A stretch of DNA of 64,000 bases from Elephas maximus indicus (taxonomy: Eukaryota; Chordata; Mammalia; Proboscidea; Elephantidae), in contig NC_064834.1 of assembly GCF_024166365.1 (NCBI RefSeq), positions 59,252,001-59,316,000 of the forward strand, read 5' to 3'. Both the position numbers and the translations under genes were made by a program. The notes under the pieces are model-generated. The model ran no database searches, was not told the DNA's origin, and saw only the letters and a program-made list of their open reading frames with translations. Below, piece after piece: positions 56,995-64,000 of this stretch. Positions within the stretch are counted from its first letter, which is position 1, and the number at the start of each line of letters is the position of its first letter.

Positions 56995-57991
56995 TTAGTA
57001 TTTCTTGTAGCTTTGGTTTGGTTTTTGCAAATTCTCTAAGCTTGTGTTTGTCTGTAAATGTTTTAATTTCACCTTCATATTTGAGAGAGAGTTTGGTGGA
57101 TATATGATCCTTGGCTGGCATTTTTTCTCCTTCAGTGCTCTATATATGTCATCCCATTGCCTTCTTGACTGCATGGTTTCTGCTGAGTAGCCTGAACTTA
57201 TTCTTCTTGATTCTCCTTTGTAGGAGACCTTTCTTTTATTCCTGGCTGCTTTTAAAATTTTCTCTTTATCTTTGGTTTTGGCAAGTTTGATGATAATATG
57301 TCTTGGTGATTTTCTTTTTGCATCAATCTTAAATGGGGTTCGATGAGCATCTTGGATAGATATCCTTTTGTCTTTCATGATGTCAGGGAAGTTTTCTGCC
57401 AACAGATCTTCAACTATTCTCTCTGTATTTTCTGTTATCCCTCACTGTTCTGGAACTCCAATCACAACCAAGTTATTCTTCTTGATAGAGTCCCACGTGA
57501 TTCTTAGGGTTTCTTCATTTTTTTTTAATTCTTTTATCTGATTTTTCTTCAGCTGTATTGGTGTCAATTGCTTTATCCTCCAGCTCCCCCACCCTGCATT
57601 CCAATTGCTCGATTCTGCTCCTCTGACTTCCTATTGAGTTGTCTAATTCTGTAATTTTACAGTTAATCTTTTGGATTTCTGAATGCTGTCTCTCTGTGGA
57701 TTCTTGCAGCTTATTAATTTTTCCACTATGTTCTTGAATAATCTTTTTGATTTCTTCAACTGCTTTATCAGTGTGTTCATTGGCTTTTTCTGTAGATTGC
57801 CTTATTTCATTTCTGAGGTCATCCCTGATGTCTTGAAGCATTCTGTATATTAGTTTTTTATATTCTGCATCTGACAATTCCAGGATTGTATCTTCATTTG
57901 GGAAAGACTTTGATTCTTTAATTTGGGGATTTGTAGGAGCAATCATGATCTGCTTCATGTGGTTTGACATCGACTGTTGTCTCCGAGGCAC
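56995..57991 (-). pseudogene. L1-C ORF1 pseudogene
   Basis: The N-terminal half (complement 57515-57991, MPRRQQSMSNHMKQ, coiled coil) and the C-terminal half (complement 56995-57402, starting AENFPDIMKDKRISIQDAHR) are separated by a TGA in the EQGG region and a frameshift in a T-run near 57520. The order and length match L1-A ORF1. Confidence 0.85.
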
Positions 57992-59780
57992 CTATAAGAT
58001 ATTGTAATGATTGATTTTATATTTGCTCACTGAGTCTTATCTTGTTTTGTTTTCTTTCAGTATACGTAGATGGGCTGCTAGATTGTGCTGTCTTGATTGT
58101 TGTAGCCCTTGAATCACTTATGTCCTATTACCAGCTGGTTTGGGCTGTTATCAGATATATAAGCCTAAGAGTCCATTCACTATTCTTGAGTAGAATCTGA
58201 TTTTGGGTCACCAAGTGTGTGGTGCAGACTGTCACCTATCTACCTAGAGGAGTAGTGGTGATAGTTGTGTGCACCAGATTCTAGTAGCAACAGGGGGTCA
58301 CACTCTGGGGAGACAGGATGCTGACAGGGTTCCCCCAAGTGCCAGTGAGGTAGGTGTGTCTCTATTCCTAAAGCATTTTGGTGGGTGGGCTCTGCAGCTG
58401 TACCTTAGGCACCCAATGCATGTACCTCTACAGATCGGTAGGTGTCACCATCCTCAGACCCCTATGGCTGGAGGCTAGGCGGTTTGGGTGGAGCTTCAGC
58501 CCTCGGTTTCCTGTTGTGGATCAGCGAGGGCTCTGTTTAATAGGTAGAGATATCAGACCTGGGAAACTTGTCTTTCCAGTAATCTGCTAAAACAATTACA
58601 GTCAGATCAGTATCAGAATTGCCTTTGCATTATAATAGCCTCCTTGTTCCCTGTAGGAATAAAAGCCCAAGACTGTGGATCTCATATGCTTAGATGGAGC
58701 TGGTTCTGTATTTTTATTTCAATTTTGGGAAGTCAGGGAAGGATTTTTGGTCCCTGGGGTTTTTGTAGCTGCTTCTCTCTGGCCAGGAGAATGAGTTAGG
58801 AAAAGATTAAAAAAAAAAAAAAAAATCCGCAGAGCACTTTACTCTCTGGCCCAGGAAATTCCAATGTTAATGAAGCCGCCTGGGAAGGGAGGGAAGGGAT
58901 CAGATAGATAGGAGAGAGTAGCACCCAGGAATATAGACAAAGTTACTTACCTTGCTTGGTGATGACTGTTTTATCTGAGATTCCTGAGGGGTGAGGGGCC
59001 TGTAGCCTGTGTGCAGTGGCTGGGTAGAGATTGTCCCCGAGGGTCAGGCCCGTGACCCATGCTTGTGGTGTCTCAGAAGCCGTGGTCAGTTCTTCCACTC
59101 CCAGTCCAAAGCCCAGCGCCAAGGTTCCCCTGCTGGGATGCCGCACTCCAGGCTCCAAAACCAGTTGCTGCCTCCCGGTGACTTCTCCTCCTGTCAGCTG
59201 TGTCACTGAGCTGCCTGTGTGCACTGGCTGGGTTTCCCCTGATGTCACTTCAGGGAGCTAGGGCTGCGTCCGTGTTTGTGCCATCTCAGGATGCTGTGCT
59301 CTGCTTCCCTTCGCCCAGTCCAAAGCCTGGCGCCAAGGTTTTCTGACTGGGGAGCTGGCTCCAGGCTCCAAAAACCGTCGCTGCCTCCCCGTGGTTGCTC
59401 ATTCTCTTGTTAGCCCCATCAGTGTGCAGCCTGCTTGGGCTGGCTGAGTCTCTATGGAGGTTACCCCAGGGGGCTAGGGGTTAGGGCTGTGTCCCGTGTC
59501 TGCCCCGCCTCAGCAAGCCTCAATCAGCCCCACCACTTGGCACCAGGGAACCGCGAGGGCTCAAGGCTATGGTGCTGGGCGCCAGCTCCAGAGGCAGTTG
59601 CTGCTTCAGGATGCAGCTTTTCGCTCACCTGTGACTCAGGTCAACTCTTTAGATCTGTGTTTGATGGTCAGGGTTCGTAGACTGTCATGTATGTGATAGA
59701 TTCACTTGTTTTTCCGAGTCTTTGTTGCAAGAGGGATCCGAGGTAGCTTCTACCTAGTCAGCCATCTTGGCCCCACCCCC
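57992..59780 (-). promoter_or_regulatory. L1-C 5' UTR, long form
   Basis: At about 1.79 kb it is much longer than that of L1-A. The distal part (58840-59780) matches the L1-A 5' UTR and contains tandem blocks (CTGCCTCCC-type anchors near 59165 and 59372, diverged near 59592). The proximal part (about 57992-58840) has no counterpart in L1-A but resembles the L1-D leader. Confidence 0.65.
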
Positions 59781-59947
59781 CTTTAGTATTTCTTGTAGCT
59801 TTGGTTTTTGGTTTTTACAAATTCCCTCAACTTGTGTTTATCTGGAAATGTCTTAATTTCACCTTCATATTTAAGAGACAGTTTTGATTGATATATGTTT
59901 CTTGGTTGGCAATTTTTTTCCTTCAATTTTTTAAATATGTCATCCCA

Positions 59948-60773
59948 TTATCTTCTTGCCTGCATGGTTTCTGCCAAGTAGTCCAAGCTTATTCTTATTG
60001 GCTTTCCTTTGTAGGTGACTTTTGTTTTATCTCTTACTGCTCTTATAATTGTCTCTTCATCTTTGGTTTTGGCAAGTTTGATTATAATATGTCTTTGTGA
60101 CTTTCTTTTAAGATCTACCTTATGTGGAGTTCGATAAGCATCTTGGATAGATATCTTCTCATCTTTCATGATATCAGGGAAGTTTTCTGCCAACAAATCC
60201 TCAACAATTTTCTCTGTATTTTCTGTTATCCCTCCCTGCTCTGGTACTCCAATCACTCATAGATTATTTCTCTTGTTAGAGTCCCACATGATCCTTAAGG
60301 CTTCTTCATTTTTTTAAAATTCTTTTATCTGATTTCTCTTCAAATATATTAGTGCCAAGTGATTTATCTCAGAGTTCATAAATTCTAGCTTCTACTTGCT
60401 CAATTCTTCTCCTCTGACTTTCTATTGAGTTATCTAATTCTATAATTTTATTGTTAATCTTCTGAATTTCTGATTGCTGTCTGTCTATGGATTTTTCCAG
60501 CTTATTAAACTTTTCATTATGTTCCTGAATAATCTTTCTGAGTTCTTCAGTTGCTTTATCTGTGTGTTCCTTGGCTTGTTCTCCGTATTGCCTCATTTCT
60601 TTCCTGATGTTTTGAAGGGTTCTGTATATTAAACTTTTGTATTCTTCTTCTGGTAATTCCAGGAATGCACTTTCATCTAGAAGATCCCTGGATTCTTTGT
60701 TTTGAGAGCTTGTTGAGGTGATTATGGCCTGTTTCTTTATGTGACTTGATATTGACTGTTGTCTCCGAGCCAT
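59948..60773 (-). pseudogene. L1-D ORF1 pseudogene
   Basis: The N-terminal piece, complement 60369-60773 (134 aa), starts MARRQQSISSHIKKQ and contains the coiled coil. The RRM and C-terminal piece, complement 59948-60256, shows NFPDIMKDEKISIQDAYRTP. A gap with stops near 60260-60370 and the truncated C-terminus make it non-functional. Its start codon matches that of L1-A ORF1. Confidence 0.82.
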
Positions 60774-62054
60774 CTGTAAGTTATTGTATTAGTTTGTGCT
60801 TGCTTACTGTGTCGTAGCTGCTTGCTTTTTTTGTTTTGGTATACCCCTACAGGTTGCTTGAGTGTGCTAGCTTGATTATTTTCACCTTTGACGCTCTGGT
60901 GTCCTGTCCCCAGCTGGCTATATCTGTAATCAGGTATATCAGTCTAGGAGTCCATTCAGTTTTCTTTTATGAATTCAGCTCAGGTCTCCAGGTAGCTGAT
61001 ATCAAGTGTGTGGTACAGGCTCTGTCCTACAGTCTTAGAGGGGTGGGGGTGTTCGGTGTATATACTGGTATCTGATTGCAGCAGGGGGTCATGCTCTGAA
61101 CAAGGCAGGGTTCTGAGAACCGACCCCCAAGTATCTCTGAGGAAAATGCGTCTCTGTTCCTTTAAGTGTGCTGGTGGGTGGGTTCTGCAGAGGGACCTTG
61201 GGTACCCAAAGTTTTTGTTGTAAAGACTGGGAGGTACCAGTTATCTTTGGACCTCTGTCGCGGGTGGCTGGGTGACCTGAGTGGAGCTAACAGTCCTTAG
61301 GTCCCTGTTGTGGGTAGGTGAGGACATTGTTTAATACTCAAAGCAATGTCAAAATTCAAACACCCACCTCTCCACTGAACAGCTGGAATGGTTGGAGTTT
61401 GCCAACAAGGGCCTATTTTCCCAAAATAGGCCCACACAGGTCCATGCAGAAGGGAAAGGTCCTCAAGGTCCACAGATGGTTTATGCCTGGACAGGAGTCA
61501 TTTCTGTCCTGAGCTCCCCCAGTTAATGGAGCTAGAAAATTATCTTTTCCCCCAGTTGCAATTTTTTTCCCTTCCCCAAGGCCGGGAGGATGGCTCTAGG
61601 TGCTCACCAGGGTCTATGTCAGGCCCAGGGATTCAGCCGCTGAAGCCAGCTTGGGGGTGGGTGGGGGGGGCATGGTATATATACACAAGTACTTAGCTTT
61701 TGCTGAGAGCACGCCTTTCTCCTCAGGTTCCAGAGGTGTGAGTAGGCTGTGTGGCTGGCTGCTTCTCCCTGAGGAAACTGCAGCCGAACACTAGTACCAA
61801 CCTGCTGGCACTACCTCCACCACTCCGGGAATGGTGCCTGAGGGCTGCCCACGATTCAGGTCCTGTAACTCCTTTCCACTTCTGAATGGCTTCTGCCTCC
61901 CCCGTCCCCTCAGTTCATTGTCTAAGCTTGCCTTTGATGCTCAGGGCTCCCAGCTTGTCACAAATACACTCATTTCACTTGTTTTTTTGGGTCTTTGTTG
62001 TAAAGAGGGCTCGACGGAAGAGTCTGTCTATTCCGCCATCTTGGCTCCGCCTCC
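60774..62054 (-). promoter_or_regulatory. L1-D 5' UTR
   Basis: This leader is about 1.28 kb. The first 110 bases or so at the right end (YY1-type site at 62035-62044, GTCTTTGTTGTAAAGAGGG) match L1-A and L1-C. The proximal part resembles L1-C. I do not see the CTGCCTCCCGGGGA tandem blocks. Confidence 0.6.
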
Positions 62055-62141
62055 TGTACATAAATCTTTGAATGGGAAATTAACCCGAGCTGTAAACTTT
62101 CGCCTAAAGCAGAAAGAAAAGGAGAGAGAGAAAAAAAGTGT
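62055..62141 (+). mobile_element. L1-E: 3' terminus, right part
   Basis: TGAATGGGAAATTAACCCGA, GCTGTAAACTTTCGCCTAAA and an A/G-rich tail are exactly the last part of the L1 3' UTR missing at 43561 (compare the complete end at 34195-34260). It ends with the AAAAAAAGTGT duplication. TGTACATAAATCTTT (62055-62069) also serves as the right copy of the L1-D target duplication. Confidence 0.8.
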
Positions 62142-62716
62142 AATGACTCTATACACCTTTTAAAATGCTTATCTTTACTAGCCCCCAATAACAGTGAGTC
62201 TGGCAAATGGGGAACCATGGCCCTCTCCTCTTTCTTAGTATAGGAGGCTGTCAGGAATTAGGATCCCAGGAACTCCCACACTTGTATTCATGGCTAATAT
62301 GTCCAACTCTGAACCTTTATGACATCACAGTGCCATGAAAAGACAAAATGCCCATTTTCCCCCCAAATAGTCAAAAAATTTTCTTAGCTTAAATAAATTC
62401 CTAAAAACGATGTCTCTGAAGCAGAGTTTTGTTTTTCCCTTGATTTTACTGATCCAAGTGTCAAACTCTGTAATTTTCTTCCATGGCCTACCTTTTCTTT
62501 TGTTTCTCCTTTGTCATAATAATTCTTCTGGGTATTTTAAATGTTTTCATTTCTAAAACCCGTGACTTGCTATGAGAATATTCCTCCAATTTCTCATTTC
62601 TTCTGTGTTTTTAATGTTTTCTTCATGAGCCTGGTATTCTATATTTGTCTTCCACCCCATTTTTTCTTTCTGGAGAATTCATGTAATATAGATAAGTAGG
62701 TAGATAGATATGGAGA
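62142..62716. other. Unassigned sequence
   Basis: AT-rich, with no gene or named repeat, ending in a short GATA-type repeat (62691-62712). Confidence 0.5.
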
Positions 62717-63312
62717 AGAAATCGAAGTTGTCAATAATTTCATTCCACTTGGATTAACAATCAATGCCCATGGAAGCAGCAGCCAAGAAATCAAATGACG
62801 TACTGCACTGGGTAAACCTGCTGCAAAATACCTTAAACAAAGATAACATCTTGATGGTTAAAGTACATCTGACCAAAGCCATGGTCTTTTTAATGGCTCA
62901 CATGCTGGCAAAAGTTGGAGAGTGAAAAAGGAAGACAGCAGAATTGGTGTGTTCAAACTGTAGTGTTGGCAAAAAATACTGAATATACCATGGACTGCCA
63001 GAAAAATGAACAAATCAATCTTGGAATGGAATGCTCATTAGAAGCAAGGATGGTGAGACTTTGAGTTGCTTGCTTTGGACAAGTCATCGAGAAAGATCAA
63101 TCGCTAGAAAAGGACATCATTTTTGTAAATAGAGGGCCAACGAAAATGTGGGAAGCTCTCAATGAGATGGATTGACACAATAGCCACAACAACGGGCTCA
63201 AACATACCAATGATCATGAAGATGGCACAGAACCAGGCAGCGTTTCATTCTGTAATAAAATGTCACCATGAATGGGAGCAGACTTGACGGCAACTAACAA
63301 CAACAACAGATG
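62717..63312 (+). mobile_element. RTE LINE 3' end in a GATA repeat
   Basis: ATCGAAGTTGTCAATAATTT, AGCAGCAGCCAAGAAATCAA, ACCATGGACTGCCAGAAAAA, ATGAGATGGATTGACACAAT and ACGGCAACTAACAACAACAA are RTE C-terminal coding and 3' tail sequence. All frames are broken. It is bracketed by GATA repeats on both sides, which blur the target duplication. Confidence 0.85.
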
Positions 63313-63373
63313 ATAAATGTAGATAGACACATAGATAAATAAATAGATTATAGAGATAGATAGATAGGGAGAT
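63313..63373. repeat. GATA-type microsatellite
   Basis: Imperfect AGAT/GATA units follow the RTE tail; matching units precede the RTE at 62691-62712. Confidence 0.85.
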
Positions 63374-64000
63374 ACAAATACGGAGTTAGATATATTTAGT
63401 ACTTTCCTGTTTCATTATGAGAAGCCCTCTTGTCTGTAACTTCCTCGTGCCTGCATTGTAGCAAGAATAAAATTAGCTTCTTACGCAACTTAGAGGAATG
63501 ACTTGCATTCTCTCTGGAATTTGGAGGAATATCTAAAGATCTATTCTGAACTTAGAAACTCAATTGCCATAACCAGGCTTGCAGGAGCAGCTTTCAGAAA
63601 AGGTACTTGAAGCCCTTTCTCTCTCAGCACACCTAAGCCTAGCATGGCTGGGTCTAACAATTTCCCTTTGCCTGCATGTATAGGCATCACTAATGGAGGG
63701 CTAGAAGAAAAATTATAGCTTTTGAGACTGCAGAAGGGGGGTAATTCTGTTTGCAACCCAGTTCATGCACCCGGTAGCAAATGAAGTGGCACATGCTCTT
63801 TGAATCACATTTTTAACAAACTGAAATGAGTTAGTCACTTTTTCAACCATGTTTTTCCAACGAAAGCTCTTACATGACTTAAAATTATATTGAGACAAAA
63901 ACAATTGCAGCAGCTTTTAAACTAATGGTACAATTCCATGGATAATTCCTCTAAGTAACTCAGACATGTAAATGAATTAATCATTGCAGGAAGCAATTTT
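63374..64000. other. Unassigned sequence
   Basis: No gene or named repeat; two short minus-strand frames (63541-63756 and 63713-63904) have no recognisable features. Confidence 0.5.

Larger units (their letters stand above)
53385..59780 (-). mobile_element. L1-C: older L1 lacking its 3' end
   Basis: The 5' terminus is at 59780 (reverse of GGGGGTGGGGCCAAGATGGC). It has a 5' UTR of about 1.79 kb, an ORF1 remnant, an inter-ORF spacer and an ORF2 remnant. It ends at about 53385 in the ORF2 C-terminal region with no 3' UTR or poly-A. The missing end is best explained by a deletion that fused it to L1-D. A further deletion of about 150 bp relative to L1-A lies at 53969-53973. Confidence 0.82.
59781..62054 (-). 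mobile_element. L1-D, segment 3: ORF1 and 5' UTR
   Basis: This begins inside the ORF1 3' end at 59781 and runs through ORF1 (to 60773) and a 5' UTR of about 1.28 kb to the 5' terminus at 62054 (reverse of GGAGGCGGAGCCAAGATGGC). With segments 1 and 2 it makes one L1 lacking about 2.9 kb of ORF1-ORF2. Confidence 0.82.

Overview
This is a stretch of mammalian nuclear DNA with no recognisable complete host gene. The repeat content points to an afrotherian, most likely a paenungulate such as elephant. There are many tRNA-derived SINEs of the AfroSINE type, several RTE (BovB-like) LINE copies whose 3' ends share sequence with those SINEs, and L1 elements with an unusual 3' UTR. Older pan-mammalian layers (L2, MIR, MER5A, MLT1, L1M) lie beneath these. 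The species call is inference from repeat families; the repeats themselves are read directly from the sequence.

Layout. 0.1-3.2 kb: two RTE copies, one with a 5' inversion, and two AfroSINEs. 3.2-7.9 kb: mostly unassigned sequence with an L2 scrap, a probable solo LTR at 4.15-4.58 kb and a MIR. 7.9-11.2 kb: L2 pieces split by AfroSINEs and by a 271-bp TA-flanked inverted-repeat transposon, then an MLT1-like LTR. 11.2-13.7 kb: a decayed RTE with both ends but a gutted 5' half. 13.7-21.0 kb: repeat-poor, with a MER5A, a MIR, one AfroSINE and one exon-like 85-bp segment (17240-17324). 21.0-31.9 kb: a second LTR-like block, an RTE 3' end, L2 (reverse-transcriptase region, 24.6-25.7 kb), MIRs and several AfroSINEs. 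31.9-41.2 kb: a dense L1 graveyard in both orientations, with an RTE carrying a second 5' inversion.

The centrepiece is 42.5-62.1 kb, a nest of LINE insertions. A plus-strand L1M 3' end was hit by a 5'-truncated plus-strand L1 (L1-E). That was split by a minus-strand L1 (L1-D). L1-D was in turn hit by another minus-strand L1 (L1-C, later fused to L1-D by a deletion) and, independently, by a young full-length minus-strand L1 (L1-A, 45352-52696). L1-A has a perfect 15-bp target-site duplication, an intact 338-aa ORF1 and an intact 1271-aa ORF2 with endonuclease, reverse-transcriptase and C-terminal cysteine motifs. It therefore looks like a recently active element.

The most notable unexplained features are in L1-A and its older relative L1-C. 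Both have a long ORF1-ORF2 spacer holding an 88-codon reading frame of identical length, whose stop overlaps the ORF2 start as ATGA. Both also have a 5' UTR built from tandem units of about 155-190 bp, reminiscent of monomeric L1 promoters. L1-A encodes the only protein machinery here that looks functional: ORF1p as RNA-binding chaperone and ORF2p as nickase and reverse transcriptase. Everything else is decayed or non-coding.
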